A stretch of DNA of 64,000 bases from Psychromonas sp. L1A2 (GCF_009828855.1 NZ_WUAG01000001.1:2294001-2358000), one strand, 5' to 3'; numbered from the stretch's first letter, positions 1 through 10,607 are shown. Program-made: numbers and translations. The notes: a model not told the origin generated them from the letters alone.

Positions 1-17
1 CATACAGACTTAAACCT

Positions 18-410
18 TTATTTTCTTTGTGTAAATAGCATGGCAATAGCGACAAATAACCACGCGAGTATGAGTAATAAACCACCTAATGGAGTCACTA
101 ATACTAATAATTTTGAGCCTAAAAATACTAAGTAATATAGGCTACCGCTAAAACATACAGTACCCAATGTGAAGCAATATAAGCTAATGGTCAGTAACCG
201 ACTTGTAAACATTGAATTTAATAGTGATATTACTATTAGTGTGATGGCATGAAACAGCTGGTATTGTGCAGCAACTTGTACCTGAGAGACTTGCGCCGTA
301 TTTGCCCAAGTCGACAAACCGTGACTTGCATAAGCGCCAAACATAACCGCCGTTGCACCTAGTAAGGCAGCGATGGAGATAAAACAACGTGATTGTTTAG
401 TTATCAGCAA
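18..410 (-). CDS. DUF423 family small membrane protein (YgdD-like)
   Basis: A 130-residue inner-membrane protein with four predicted hydrophobic helices (roughly residues 8-28, 46-66, 72-95 and 103-125). The first helix is followed by the Gly-Ala-Tyr-Ala-Ser-His-Gly stretch typical of DUF423/YgdD proteins (GAFGAH-like). Length fits the family (about 120-130 aa). Its biochemical role is unknown in the family. The only reasonable start is a TTG, preceded by AAGG about ten bases upstream; there is an in-frame stop further upstream and no ATG. It stands alone downstream of kdsA on the same strand with a 157-base gap. Confidence 0.8.
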   Translation of the reverse strand: MLITKQSRCFISIAALLGATAVMFGAYASHGLSTWANTAQVSQVQVAAQYQLFHAITLIVISLLNSMFTSRLLTISLYCFTLGTVCFSGSLYYLVFLGSKLLVLVTPLGGLLLILAWLFVAIAMLFTQRK

Positions 411-567
411 TGTTAATAACCTTATTTATTGCAGAACTTAGTAACCGTTTTTTAATAACAGTGACTTAGTCATTGCTATTAAGAAATTAATAGCAATTAT
501 GTAGAGTCGTCATTACCTAGTGACAATTGTTTGGCAACACTTGTCACTAGTCTTTATTCAGTATTAA

Positions 568-1446
<879 letters not shown>

Positions 1447-1468
1447 TCAAAAAAGTTACTTAGTTTGT

Positions 1469-2329
1469 TTAATGAATAGTTTGAGCATTATGCTCATCAT
1501 TCATTTGTTTAATTTGTCGTTTTAATAAATTAACGATTGGGTCTTCAGGACATTGCTCAATAAAATAAGTAAAATCATTGCACGCCAGCTGAAAACAATC
1601 TAATTGCTGAAACAAAAAACCACGATCCCTTACTTCAAAGGCATCTTCTGGGTCTAAACGTAATAAAATATCGCTACACAGTAATGCTAATTCAATATTT
1701 TCAGCTTGAATATAAGCTGCTTTTAATACGCTCACGTAACGTTTAATGATAGTTTCAGTACTATCCGCTTGCAACATATCAGGTGTTAAACGGGCATGGT
1801 TACCTAACTGACCACGTACCTTTAATTCTAGTTGTTGAGTATCAACAATATCACCATTAAAAGGGTCAATATAAACAGGTCCATTTTCTAACTCGACTTT
1901 AACAATAAAGCCACTTGGAAAACAGATACCAAAAGCACTGAAACCTGTCTCTTTTAACATCTCAATCAATAGAATACCTAAGCTAATAGGCACCCCTTTA
2001 CGACGCGATAATACTTTTGATACTAATGCATTTTTAACTTTGAAAAATGCTTTCCAATCACCTTTAAAACCTTGATCGTGGTAAACACTGTTTAATAAAG
2101 TTTGTAGTTTATCTAAGTTTTGTTGCGTTTTATTTCTTACTTGAGACTTAACAATAATCAATTGTAAACGCATTGAATCTTGAAATTGTAAGATTGATTG
2201 TCCAGTAATTTCAGCTTCAGCCATACTGGCTAACTGTAAAAGAGAAAAAGCACTATAATCTATCGCTTCATGAATAATGCTCGTGTTAACAACGGGTTGT
2301 TCAACAACACCCAGTTCGTCTAATTCCAC
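1469..2329 (-). CDS. sirB1: SirB1 family protein (transglutaminase-like fold plus TPR)
   Basis: A 286-residue soluble protein of the SirB1/YchA family: an N-terminal transglutaminase-like region (residues about 20-180, with the RRKGVPISLGILLIEM block) followed by TPR-like helices. The molecular function is not settled; the name comes from Salmonella sirB. The start is a GTG three bases after the sirB2 stop, with a GGGG ribosome-binding sequence inside the sirB2 tail, so the two are translationally close. Located between sirB2 and kdsA as in many gammaproteobacteria. Confidence 0.85.
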   Translation of the reverse strand: MELDELGVVEQPVVNTSIIHEAIDYSAFSLLQLASMAEAEITGQSILQFQDSMRLQLIIVKSQVRNKTQQNLDKLQTLLNSVYHDQGFKGDWKAFFKVKNALVSKVLSRRKGVPISLGILLIEMLKETGFSAFGICFPSGFIVKVELENGPVYIDPFNGDIVDTQQLELKVRGQLGNHARLTPDMLQADSTETIIKRYVSVLKAAYIQAENIELALLCSDILLRLDPEDAFEVRDRGFLFQQLDCFQLACNDFTYFIEQCPEDPIVNLLKRQIKQMNDEHNAQTIH

Positions 2330-2332
2330 TGT

Positions 2333-2719
2333 CTACCCCACTAATAAAATGGCTTGTTTAGTGAATGCTAATTTAGCGATATACGCAAGCCAACCGAAAG
2401 CACCAATAAACGCTAACCATTGAATGTGTGTTTTGGTCTTAGTATTTAATGCCACTTGCACCATTGAGAAGTATGCAACAAAAGCGATCATTTTTTCTAA
2501 TAACCAGTATCCACCTTCAGCAAAAGGGTTAAAGTGTAATAGCCCCATTAATGCTAAGCCAAGTAAAATAATTGCAACATTGGTATGTATATGTATTTTT
2601 TTAAATACGGCTTTTTGTGCATTAGCATGGCCTGATTTAAGCCAATAAAATCTGACTATAAACATGATGATAGCTAATAAAATGAATGTCATGTGGGTGT
2701 GTTTTAAAATTGAATACAT
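2333..2719 (-). CDS. sirB2: SirB2 family integral membrane protein
   Basis: A 128-residue protein with four predicted membrane helices, matching the SirB2 (YchQ) family in size, hydrophobicity and position between prmC and sirB1. Typical features include the short N-terminus leading into the first helix (KHTHMTFILLA) and the central loop with HIHTN. No enzymatic role is known. Part of the leftward hemA-kdsA series; the stop is three bases from the sirB1 GTG. Confidence 0.85.
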   Translation of the reverse strand: MYSILKHTHMTFILLAIIMFIVRFYWLKSGHANAQKAVFKKIHIHTNVAIILLGLALMGLLHFNPFAEGGYWLLEKMIAFVAYFSMVQVALNTKTKTHIQWLAFIGAFGWLAYIAKLAFTKQAILLVG

Positions 2720-2851
2720 GTTTGTCCTATTTATAAATAATAAATGCTTAGTGATAAGGTATTACTTACCTTTATGTTTAACTGGTTTGTCTTTAACTAA
2801 TGCTTGTTTAACCAGTAATATCAAACCATTAATGTGATTGCTTGTTACAAG

Positions 2852-3676
2852 TTACGCTAAATGGCCTAAAGTAACACGATCATTTTTAGCATAATCTTGC
2901 TCTGTTTTTATATTAATAAAATCATTTTCTCGTAAAATTGCTTGCACTAAAGCACCTTGTTCAAAACCATGTTCAAAGAGTAAGCACCCTCCCTCTTTTA
3001 AATGATGTTTTGCTTGTTCACAAATATGGCGAATATCAGACAATCCTTGTTCATTAGCCACTAGCGCAGATAAAGGTTCAAAACGTACATCACCTTGTTT
3101 GAGATGCACATCGTTAGCATCAATATAAGGGGGATTGCTAACAATGATATCAAACTGACCATGCACATTTTCAAACCAGTTACTTTGATAAATGCTTACA
3201 TTATGAAATTGTAAGCTATCACGGTTTTCAATCGCTAACTGAATGGCTTGCTCACTAAAGTCGACACCGGTACAAACGGCATTAGGTAATTCGCTTGCAA
3301 GTGCAAGAATAATTGCTCCAGTGCCCGTTCCAAGATCTAAAATATGCGCGTTAACAGTACTTTTAGTTAGCGCTATCTCAACTAATATTTCCGTATCAGG
3401 TCTTGGAATTAAGGTGCTGTTATTGACTTTCAGCGGTAAAGACCAAAATTCACGCTCTCCTGTTAAATGAGCAACAGGTTGACCATTAACGCGTTTTTCA
3501 ATCAAACCTTCAAACTGTAATTTTTGTTGTGCACTTAAATCGCGTTCAGGCCAAGTTAGTAGATAAATGGTTTCTTTATCTAAAACAAAGGCCAATAACA
3601 CCTGCGCATCTAATAAAGCAGAATCGCTATTAACTAGCGTATACTCTGCCCAGATTAACGCATCATCAATACGCAA
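2852..3676 (-). CDS. prmC: Peptide chain release factor N5-glutamine methyltransferase
   Basis: SAM-dependent methyltransferase that modifies the Gln of the GGQ motif of release factors RF1 and RF2. The 274 aa contain the N-terminal helical release-factor-binding domain, HLTGEREFWSLPL, IPRPDTE, the SAM motif DLGTGTGAI (about residue 115) and the catalytic NPPY (about residue 182). The start is a TTG that directly abuts the TAA stop of prfA with no spacer; a GGGTGG inside the end of prfA can serve as ribosome-binding site, which suggests translational coupling of enzyme and substrate. No in-frame ATG gives a better N-terminus. E. coli PrmC is 277 aa. Confidence 0.95.
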   Translation of the reverse strand: MRIDDALIWAEYTLVNSDSALLDAQVLLAFVLDKETIYLLTWPERDLSAQQKLQFEGLIEKRVNGQPVAHLTGEREFWSLPLKVNNSTLIPRPDTEILVEIALTKSTVNAHILDLGTGTGAIILALASELPNAVCTGVDFSEQAIQLAIENRDSLQFHNVSIYQSNWFENVHGQFDIIVSNPPYIDANDVHLKQGDVRFEPLSALVANEQGLSDIRHICEQAKHHLKEGGCLLFEHGFEQGALVQAILRENDFINIKTEQDYAKNDRVTLGHLA

Positions 3677-4768
3677 TTACAAGCCACCCTGTGCAAGTGC
3701 AGCTAATTTATCAGCTTGGTCTTCCTGTAAGATTGGATCGAGTAATGCCTCTAATTCACCTTCTAATACTTCATTTAGACGGTAGATAGTTAAGTTAATA
3801 CGATGATCACTTACACGGCCTTGCGGATAGTTATAGGTTCTAATACGTTCACTTCGGTCACCACTGGCTACTAAGCTACGACGAATATCTTGCTCTTCAG
3901 CATTATTCTTTTCATCTTCTGCTTGTTGCAAACGTGCTTGTAGTACTGACATTGCTTGTGCACGGTTTTTATGCTGTGAACGCTGATCCTGACATTCAAC
4001 CACTGTACCCGTTGGTACGTGTGTAATACGAATAGCAGAATCGGTTTTATTAACGTGCTGACCACCGGCACCAGAGGCACGGAAAGTATCCACTTTCAAA
4101 TCAGCAGGATTAATTTTAATTGCTTCAGATTCTGGAATTTCAGGCATCACTACCACAGTACAAGCTGAAGTATGGATACGACCTTGAGATTCAGTTTCAG
4201 GCACACGTTGAACACGATGGCCGCCTGACTCAAATTTCATTAGACCGTAAGCACCATCGCCTTCAATTTGCATAATAACTTCTTTATAACCGCCTTGCTC
4301 ACTGGCATTGCTAGTCATAATTGTCATGCGCCATTTTTTAGTATCGCAAAACTTGCTATACATACGGAATAAGTTACCCGCAAAGATAGCCGCTTCATCA
4401 CCACCCGCACCCGCACGGATTTCAACAAAACAGTTACGATCATCATTTGGATCTTTTGGCAGTAATAAGATTTGTAATTCATCGGCTAACTTTTCAACAG
4501 CATTTTTAGCTTCAACCACTTCATCTTGCGCCATTTCACGCATATCTTCGTCGTCATCTTCTAGCATAAGCTCCGCTGCAGCTAAGTCTTCTTGCGCTGA
4601 TTGGAATGCTTTAAACGACAGTACAACTTCTTCAAGTTGAGAATATTCTTTAGTTAATTCACGGTATTTTGTTTGGTTGCTAATAGTGTCAGGATCACCT
4701 AATAACGCTTGAACCTCTTCATAGCGTTCAACTAAAATCTCTAACTTTGCAACAATTGATGCTTTCAT
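3677..4768 (-). CDS. prfA: Peptide chain release factor 1
   Basis: RF1 reads UAA and UAG stop codons and triggers peptide release. The 363 aa carry the tripeptide anticodon region in the form P-E-T within [18 protein letters not shown] (about residue 187), and the universal GGQ in [14 protein letters not shown] (about residue 235), target of PrmC encoded next to it. Length matches E. coli RF1 (360). Lies 50 bases downstream of hemA in the same operon. Confidence 0.97.
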   Translation of the reverse strand: MKASIVAKLEILVERYEEVQALLGDPDTISNQTKYRELTKEYSQLEEVVLSFKAFQSAQEDLAAAELMLEDDDEDMREMAQDEVVEAKNAVEKLADELQILLLPKDPNDDRNCFVEIRAGAGGDEAAIFAGNLFRMYSKFCDTKKWRMTIMTSNASEQGGYKEVIMQIEGDGAYGLMKFESGGHRVQRVPETESQGRIHTSACTVVVMPEIPESEAIKINPADLKVDTFRASGAGGQHVNKTDSAIRITHVPTGTVVECQDQRSQHKNRAQAMSVLQARLQQAEDEKNNAEEQDIRRSLVASGDRSERIRTYNYPQGRVSDHRINLTIYRLNEVLEGELEALLDPILQEDQADKLAALAQGGL

Positions 4769-4818
4769 TTTTATCTCTTCTTATGAATAGGTAAATAGCC
4801 TAGCTATTCTTTTTGTGC

Positions 4819-6084
4819 TTATAATTCATCTGTTTGGCTTAAGCCTAATGTCAGTCTAAGTAGCGTTAAATCTTGCTCGTTACCGGTTTTGCTAACGGTA
4901 GTTAACGCTTGGCTTGGATGATGTATAAGCTTATTGGTCAACTTAAATGCTAATTCTTTTAATACTTTTTCAGTGTCATTGCCATTCGCTAATGAAGCAA
5001 TAGCACGTTGTAATAATTCATCTCTTAATTGCTCACTATTTTGACGATACAATCTTATGCTTTCCACTGCTTTTAATGATTCTTGCCAAGCAATAAAATC
5101 ATTAACACCTATTTCTATGATTTTCTCAGCTTCTATCGCAGCTTCAACTCGTGCTTGCTTATTCTCTTCAATAATACCTTGTAGATCATCGACGCTATAA
5201 AGGTAAGCATCGTTCAACTCTGAAACTTGTGGCTCTATATCTCGTGGAACCGCAATATCAATAAATAACATAGGTTGATGACGGCGATCTTTTAATGCAC
5301 ATTCGACCATGCCTTTACCAATGATTGGTAACTGACTCGCGGTAGATGAAATAATAATATCTGCTTTAGACAATTGATCTGGAATTTGCCCTAATGTAAT
5401 TGCTTTTGCATCAAACTTGTCAACCAACTCAACAGCTCTAGCTAAGGTTCTGTTAGCAATGGTGATATTAGGCACTTCATGTTCGAGTAAATATTTACCT
5501 ACCAATTCAATTGTTTCACCAGCACCAATTAATAGTACTCGGCTTTGTTTTAGATCACTGAATATTTGTCTTGCTAAACTCACTGCGGCAAAGGCAACTG
5601 AAATTGCATTTGCGCCGATTTGGGTATCTGTACGAACTTTTTTAGCCACTTTAAACGCATATTGAAACCACTTATTTAAGCTTTTATTGACGGCTTTAGC
5701 ATGACTTGCGACAGCAAAAGCTTGCTTAATTTGGCCTAATATTTGTGGCTCACCTAATACTAATGAGTCTAACCCACAGGAAACCCGAAATAGATGGGAA
5801 ATAGCTTGCTGATCTTGATAACAATAAAAGTTATCGTCAAAACTGCCTGCTTCTATATTGTGGAAGTCAGTCAGCCATCGCAAAAGTGAACTACTATCGT
5901 TCCCCTCAAAGTTGCAATAAATTTCACAGCGATTACATGTTGAGATGATTACCGCTTCTTTCACAAAGGGTTGCGCTAATAAATCGGTATAAGCAGTATT
6001 CAAAGAGTCAGGTGCAAAAGCAACTTGTTCTCTCAATTTTACTGGAGCAGTTTGATGATTAATTCCTAACGCAAATAATGGCAT
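4819..6084 (-). CDS. hemA: Glutamyl-tRNA reductase
   Basis: First committed enzyme of C5-pathway tetrapyrrole synthesis: it reduces glutamyl-tRNA(Glu) to glutamate-1-semialdehyde with NADPH. 421 aa (E. coli 418). The N-terminal catalytic domain has STCNRCEIY with Cys50 as nucleophile, the middle NADPH domain has VLLIGAGETIELVGKYL (about residue 185), and the C-terminal half is the long helical dimerisation domain. First gene of the leftward operon. The upstream neighbour is bamE rather than lolB, which often faces hemA in other gammaproteobacteria. Confidence 0.97.
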   Translation of the reverse strand: MPLFALGINHQTAPVKLREQVAFAPDSLNTAYTDLLAQPFVKEAVIISTCNRCEIYCNFEGNDSSSLLRWLTDFHNIEAGSFDDNFYCYQDQQAISHLFRVSCGLDSLVLGEPQILGQIKQAFAVASHAKAVNKSLNKWFQYAFKVAKKVRTDTQIGANAISVAFAAVSLARQIFSDLKQSRVLLIGAGETIELVGKYLLEHEVPNITIANRTLARAVELVDKFDAKAITLGQIPDQLSKADIIISSTASQLPIIGKGMVECALKDRRHQPMLFIDIAVPRDIEPQVSELNDAYLYSVDDLQGIIEENKQARVEAAIEAEKIIEIGVNDFIAWQESLKAVESIRLYRQNSEQLRDELLQRAIASLANGNDTEKVLKELAFKLTNKLIHHPSQALTTVSKTGNEQDLTLLRLTLGLSQTDEL

Positions 6085-6328
6085 TTATATAATTCACAAA
6101 GACAAGAAAACGGATTAAAACAAAAGAGCTGAATTCTACGTAAATTTACGCTAAATTTAAAGCTAACTCTGTTTCTACGTAGTATTTAGTCTTAATTTTA
6201 AGCAATTAAGTGATAACTTCGCCCAATAAATCAGATTAACAAAATTTCTTCGCTAATATTTTTACTTGTTAGGCTTGCTTGGGTATTATCAGACACAGAA
6301 TTTTTATCACCTAATTATTGATGAGCCC

Positions 6329-6751
6329 ATGACTATTAAAAAAATACTTGCCTGCCTTGCTGTTACCTTCTCCCTTTCTGGTTGCTCTTTTTTATACGAT
6401 ACATTTGTATATCAAATTGATGTTGTACAAGGAAATTATATTGATAGTGAGAAATTAGCTGAAATAGAAATCGGTATGACTCAACAACAAATTATTTATG
6501 TATTAGGATCCCCAATGTTGATTGACCAGTTTGATTCGTCAAAATGGTATTATATTCGCTATATCAAACCAGGTGGCGAAGAAGTACAACAGTCAGAGAT
6601 AATATTAACATTTGACGGTAATAAATTGATTGAGATAAGCAGTGACAATACATCTGAAGAAAATCCTTTAGTGAAAAGCCCTAAAGTCAAAAAAGAGCCA
6701 AATGAAGCAGCACAAACTAACGATACAAAAGTACCTTTGACTTCAGAATAA
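6329..6751 (+). CDS. bamE: Outer membrane assembly lipoprotein BamE
   Basis: Small lipoprotein of the BAM complex that stabilises insertion of beta-barrel proteins into the outer membrane. Starting at the ATG at 6329 gives 140 aa with a clean lipoprotein signal: MTIKKILACLAVTF then LSGC, with Cys19 as the lipidated residue. The SmpA/OmlA core follows (QGNYIDSEKLAEIEIGMTQQ and VLGSPMLIDQF, WYYIRY). A charged Lys/Glu-rich tail after residue 115 is extra. An in-frame extension to 6266 would bury the signal peptide, so it is rejected. A GATGAG lies before the ATG. Followed by a rho-independent terminator. Confidence 0.92.
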   Translation: MTIKKILACLAVTFSLSGCSFLYDTFVYQIDVVQGNYIDSEKLAEIEIGMTQQQIIYVLGSPMLIDQFDSSKWYYIRYIKPGGEEVQQSEIILTFDGNKLIEISSDNTSEENPLVKSPKVKKEPNEAAQTNDTKVPLTSE

Positions 6752-6771
6752 ATAACAACATAAATTATTTT

Positions 6772-6802
6772 AAAAGGAGTGCCATTATCGCATTCCTTTT
6801 TT
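6772..6802 (+). terminator. Rho-independent terminator after bamE
   Basis: An inverted repeat AAAAGGAGTGC / GCATTCCTTTT with a 7-base loop ends in a run of T, about 20 bases after the bamE stop. Confidence 0.85.
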
Positions 6803-6818
6803 ATTGCATTTTTTAGTT

Positions 6819-6982
6819 ATACCAATGGAATTAAATAAGTGATCAGAGATTGCGCAGGAAAAATTAACACTAATAAGGCGTGAGTTGTAGGAGATAGTTG
6901 TTCTCACTTCAAAACTCACAACGCAGTTAGGGATGATTTTAACCAGCAAGAATGATCACCTTATTAATTCTTTTAGTATTAT
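6819..6982. repeat. MITE-like repeat family A, copy 1
   Basis: A 164-base element that is nearly identical to 8661-8824, in the same orientation. Its ends form an imperfect inverted repeat of about 28 bases: ATACCAATGGAATTAAATAA at the left, and the right end read on the other strand begins ATAATACTAAAAGAATTAAT. Inside is a hairpin-forming pair built on GTGAGTTGT / ACAACGC. It encodes nothing. No IS transposase copy with these ends is in the window. The rest of the gap 6752-7161 shows no gene. Confidence 0.85.
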
Positions 6983-7161
6983 GGAAAACACCTCATCTAT
7001 TTACCCTTCTATCCATCTATCTATTTAGTGCGCTAAATCACCTTTAATAACATAAGTTTATGGAGAATTGATCTAGCCCAAATTCCCTTCTAGTAATTTT
7101 TGCTTTTTATAAATCAAAGCTTATGATAAAAATTCCTTAAACAATAGAAGTGAATTAAAAG

Positions 7162-7398
7162 ATGATTAAAAATTACTCTGATACTTTTTTAGAAGAAATG
7201 AAATTACTTGCTAAATTCCCTGAAACGTCTCAACTAGAAGGATTAAAAATTCATAAAGAAGCAGCACATTCAGTCATTCAAGCTGCTCAATCTCTATTTG
7301 ATAAAGGTCTTATTTCCCAACATGACGGAGGATATTTAACTGATAGTGGGTTAGAGACCGCCGAGCATTTACGCCATGTCATCACCACTTTAAATTAA
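7162..7398 (+). CDS. TIGR02647 family small protein
   Basis: A 78-residue acidic helical protein. The pattern ELKLLAKFPETSQLEGLKIH-like at residues 10-30 and LTDSGLETAEHLRHV near the C-terminus matches my memory of the TIGR02647 family, small gammaproteobacterial proteins sometimes called DNA-binding without proof. ATG start with a GAAGTG upstream. It is monocistronic, between a MITE-like repeat and xthA. Function unknown. Confidence 0.75.
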   Translation: MIKNYSDTFLEEMKLLAKFPETSQLEGLKIHKEAAHSVIQAAQSLFDKGLISQHDGGYLTDSGLETAEHLRHVITTLN

Positions 7399-7640
7399 AC
7401 TCGACTCCCTTATGGCAGTTGTTTTAATAGTAGTAAACGTTAAGATAAACAGAATAAATAAATGGTGAGCTCGATTATCTTTAAAGAGCTCACTGCGCCT
7501 CTATTTTACTTTAAGCACTTCAGTATTCTTCAACATGTTTAAATTTCTAACTTAATCAGCTTAATATTTCTATTACTCAGTTGAGTAAATAAGCTCAACA
7601 AGGTACATTCAGCGTTTCGATTCTGTAAAGGCTATTTTCT

Positions 7641-8447
7641 ATGAAAGTTATTTCATTCAACATTAACGGGCTTCGTGCACGTCTTCATCAATTACAAGCA
7701 ATCATCGACAAGCACCAACCAGATGTGATCGGTCTGCAAGAGATCAAAGTCCATAATGATGCTTTTCCAATTGAAGCAGTAGAAGCGATGGGTTATCACG
7801 TTTATTATCATGGTCAAAAAGCGCATTATGGCGTGGCTATGTTATGTAAACAAAAGCCGACTTCAGTACAGTATGGTTTCCCGACCGATAATGAAGATCA
7901 TCAAAAACGCATGATCATGGTAACGGTAGATGATGAAGATGGGCAACCAGTTCATATTTTGAATGGTTACTTTCCACAGGGTGAAAATCAAACACATGAA
8001 ACTAAATACCCTTATAAACGTCAATTCTATCAAGACCTGAACACTTATCTTAATGAAAACCACACGGCAGAAGAGCAAGTGATCGTGATGGGCGATATTA
8101 ATATTTCTCCACTAGATTTAGATATCGGTATTGGTGAAGTTAATGCAAAACGCTGGTTACAAACTAAAAAATGTAGTTTCTTACCGGAAGAACGTGAATG
8201 GTTGGCAACATTAATGAGCTTTGGCTTCACCGATACATTCCGTTTATTGCACCCAGAAGAAAATGAAAAATTCAGTTGGTTTGATTATCGCTCTCGTGGT
8301 TTTGATGATAATCGAGGATTACGTATTGATGTCGTCTTAGCAACAGCATCATTAGCAGAGAAAACAGTAGAAGCGGACATTGATTACGAATTAAGAGGCA
8401 TTGAAAAACCTTCAGATCACGCGCCAATCTGGACTGAATTCGCTTAA
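7641..8447 (+). CDS. xthA: Exodeoxyribonuclease III
   Basis: Main AP endonuclease and 3'-5' exonuclease of base-excision repair. 268 aa, the same as E. coli XthA. Exonuclease-endonuclease-phosphatase motifs are all present: FNINGLRAR at the N-terminus, LQEIKV with the metal-binding Glu34, [13 protein letters not shown] with the catalytic Asp and Asn around residue 151, and the C-terminal SDHAPI with the catalytic His at about 259. Monocistronic, with a terminator behind it; the gene lies between the two copies of MITE-like family A. Confidence 0.97.
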   Translation: MKVISFNINGLRARLHQLQAIIDKHQPDVIGLQEIKVHNDAFPIEAVEAMGYHVYYHGQKAHYGVAMLCKQKPTSVQYGFPTDNEDHQKRMIMVTVDDEDGQPVHILNGYFPQGENQTHETKYPYKRQFYQDLNTYLNENHTAEEQVIVMGDINISPLDLDIGIGEVNAKRWLQTKKCSFLPEEREWLATLMSFGFTDTFRLLHPEENEKFSWFDYRSRGFDDNRGLRIDVVLATASLAEKTVEADIDYELRGIEKPSDHAPIWTEFA

Positions 8448-8570
8448 TAGCCTTTGAAAGTGTACAAGAGAAGTAATGGGATTATTGAACCTAAAAGTTT
8501 AGTAAATGACGTTCAGTGTCACTAACCAATAAACATAATCATTACACTATCTAACCCAAAAAATTAAAAG

Positions 8571-8601
8571 GCTTGCTTACAATAGTAAACAAGCTTTTTT
8601 A
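8571..8601 (+). terminator. Rho-independent terminator after xthA
   Basis: Stem GCTTGCTTAC / GTAAACAAGC (one mismatch) with a 4-base loop and a following T6 tract, on the xthA strand. Confidence 0.8.
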
Positions 8602-8660
8602 TTAATCCACTTTCTTATCACTACACATTTTTAAAACAATATTGATGACCAATTAAAGTT

Positions 8661-8824
8661 ATACCAATGGAATTAAATAAGTGTTCAGAGATTGCTCAGG
8701 AAAAATTAACACTAATAAGGCGTGAGTTGTAGGAGATAGTTGTTCTCACTTCAAAACTCACAACGCAGTTAGGGGGGATTTTAACCTGCAAGAATGAGCA
8801 CCTTATTAATTCTTTTGGTATTAT
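8661..8824. repeat. MITE-like repeat family A, copy 2
   Basis: 164 bases, aligned end to end with copy 1 at 6819-6982 with only about seven or eight differences (for example GTGTTCA for GTGATCA, and TTAGGGGGG for TTAGGGATG). Same orientation. The rest of the intergenic region 8448-8862 holds only the xthA terminator. Confidence 0.85.
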
Positions 8825-8862
8825 AGCCATTAGTAGATGAAAAATAATAGTTACTCGCTATT

Positions 8863-9573
8863 TTAAATTTTTGGCCAGTTCAATAAACTACAATCAGTTA
8901 ACGTGGATAGTTTAGCTTGGCAAGCCTCAGACAAAAACTCAGATCCTGTATCTGGTAACGCCATAAAATTAAAAGCTTGATCAGCATAGGTAAATTGAAT
9001 TTGATACGCATGTAGATAGCCACGATCATAACGATAAGCTTCTTCAGCTGCATAGATAGGATCACCAATAATGGCACTGCCGACACTTTTTAATGCAACA
9101 CGAATTTGATGTGTTTTTCCGGTTTTAGGTTTAACAACAAATAAACGTTTTCCCTCACCTAATGAATAACTAAAAAATTGAGTGATGGCTAAGTTATCTT
9201 GACCTCGCGTTAACTTCCACATCGAACGGCGTGACTTTTCCATTCCACCTTTAATTAAGCCTTGGCTCTTTTTAGGTTTTTTATCGGCAATTGCTACATA
9301 ATATTTTTGAATTTGTTGAGTTCTAAATAATTCAGATAAACCATTTGCTACTTGCGATGACTTAGCCAGTAATAACAAGCCTGATGTCATTTTATCTAAA
9401 CGATGTACGCTGAATAACTTTTGCTTTAAAAATTTTTCAACGGCAACAACAACACCAAACTCGCCATCTTCGCTGTGAAAATTAATTCCTGCATGTTTAT
9501 TAATAACAACAAAGTCATCATTCTCTGCGATTAATGAAAAGTATGCATTTTTTGCTTCTATTTGTTCAAGCAT
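8863..9573 (-). CDS. RluA-family RNA pseudouridine synthase (TIGR01621-like)
   Basis: Isomerises uridine to pseudouridine in an RNA target. About 236 aa. It has the family catalytic block HRLDKMTSGLLLLAK (Asp near residue 62), then KYYVAIADKKPKKSQG, and KTGKTHQIRVALKSVG with GDPIY. It lacks an S4 domain and is short, resembling the TIGR01621 subgroup rather than RluA/C/D; the RNA target is not known. The ATG at 9573 has GGA eight bases before it; the reading from an upstream TTG (9585) is less likely. Confidence 0.88.
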   Translation of the reverse strand: MLEQIEAKNAYFSLIAENDDFVVINKHAGINFHSEDGEFGVVVAVEKFLKQKLFSVHRLDKMTSGLLLLAKSSQVANGLSELFRTQQIQKYYVAIADKKPKKSQGLIKGGMEKSRRSMWKLTRGQDNLAITQFFSYSLGEGKRLFVVKPKTGKTHQIRVALKSVGSAIIGDPIYAAEEAYRYDRGYLHAYQIQFTYADQAFNFMALPDTGSEFLSEACQAKLSTLTDCSLLNWPKI

Positions 9574-9651
9574 GGTTAATTCCAATTATTAATATAAAAG
9601 ACTGATCATAGATAGACGGTATTAAATAATGGCGAGGCATTACTTGATTCG

Positions 9652-10251
9652 TTATAGATCAGCTGGCGCATTTTGCGCTGCACTATAAGCTAAATTACTT
9701 AATAGTTGCGGTAGTATTCTTAATATTTCAACAGGTTCTGGTAGCTGTGCTAAAAGCTCTACATGTTGCTGATCTATATTTTCGGCAGGTGCTAATTTAC
9801 TTAACAATAAAATAGTGGTTTGTAATATATTCTGAGTATTAAAATCTTGCTCAACCATTACCCAATGATCATTAAAAAGCTCAATAGCGACTAAAAATCC
9901 ACTAGCAAACTGAATTGCATAATCCGATAATGTATCTTGCTCTGTTAGCCATTGTTGGCTGTTTAAATCATCTAATGGAATGGCTTGTTGATATAAATTT
10001 TGAATATTAGACACTAACGCTAACACTTGTTTTGCATATTCAGCAGCTTGCTGTTCATTATCGAAGCTAATATCCACTCCGTCTAACCATAAATAAGACA
10101 ACCATTGTTCAAGGTCCACTAACTCAGGTAATGCTTGAACACTACATATAAATCCAAGTTGATAATAAGGTGCCTGCAAATTAGCAAATTGCTTATGATT
10201 TTCATTAAAAGAAATAAAATCTATAAATACATTATTTAGATGATCGGACAT
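9652..10251 (-). CDS. UPF0149 (YgfB/YecA-like) family protein
   Basis: A 199-residue acidic, helical protein. The N-terminal part has the arrangement YYQLGFICSVQALPEL...LEQWL resembling the LHG(F/L)LCG...EWL pattern of UPF0149 proteins, followed by a central segment QWLTEQDTLSDYAIQF and a C-terminal helix. Family members such as YgfB are cytoplasmic with poorly defined roles. The match is by pattern only. There are two close start codons, 10263 and 10251; the second has a GAG at better spacing. Confidence 0.55.
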   Translation of the reverse strand: MSDHLNNVFIDFISFNENHKQFANLQAPYYQLGFICSVQALPELVDLEQWLSYLWLDGVDISFDNEQQAAEYAKQVLALVSNIQNLYQQAIPLDDLNSQQWLTEQDTLSDYAIQFASGFLVAIELFNDHWVMVEQDFNTQNILQTTILLLSKLAPAENIDQQHVELLAQLPEPVEILRILPQLLSNLAYSAAQNAPADL

Positions 10252-10272
10252 GATAAATCTCATTCTTGTGTG

Positions 10273-10502
10273 TTATAGCAATTACACTAATTAACTGATC
10301 TATTATTACTGGTTAAAAAAACTTATCGTTTCGTTGTAAGTTTCGTAAAGAGAACCACCATTAAAGCATTAATATCTTTTGGTTAATTTTCCGATAGACG
10401 ATTAACAAAGTTAATCTTCGAAAGGCCTCAACTTACACCTTAAACGAAATCATTTTTTCTGCGTAAAATTTAAATCCCTTAATAAAGATAATTGTTATTA
10501 AT
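10273..10502. repeat. MITE-like repeat family B, copy 1 (reverse orientation)
   Basis: Read on the minus strand this 230-base element matches the long family B copy at 51582-51824: an end with AAATTTTACGCAG, the hairpin region CGAAGATTAACTTTGTTAAT, GGTTCTCTTTACGAAACTTA, and the right end AATAGATCAGTTAATTAGTG. It occupies most of the gap between the UPF0149 gene and pfkA (10264-10656); the remainder holds the pfkA terminator. Confidence 0.8.
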
Positions 10503-10607
10503 AGAGGGTTGTTAGTCGTATACGATAATAATTGTTTGTAAAAATACTTAATGATCAAAATAGGTAACTCATTTTTATAAAGACAACAAAAACTAAACTA
10601 TCACATA

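Noticed and set aside
3871-4640. Long open frames opposite or within prfA
   Set aside because: They overlap a highly conserved gene in other frames and have low-complexity Ser/Ala-rich translations; shadows of prfA.
6266-6328. Longer bamE start at 6266
   Set aside because: It would put 21 residues before the lipoprotein signal peptide; the ATG at 6329 gives a perfect signal and lipobox.
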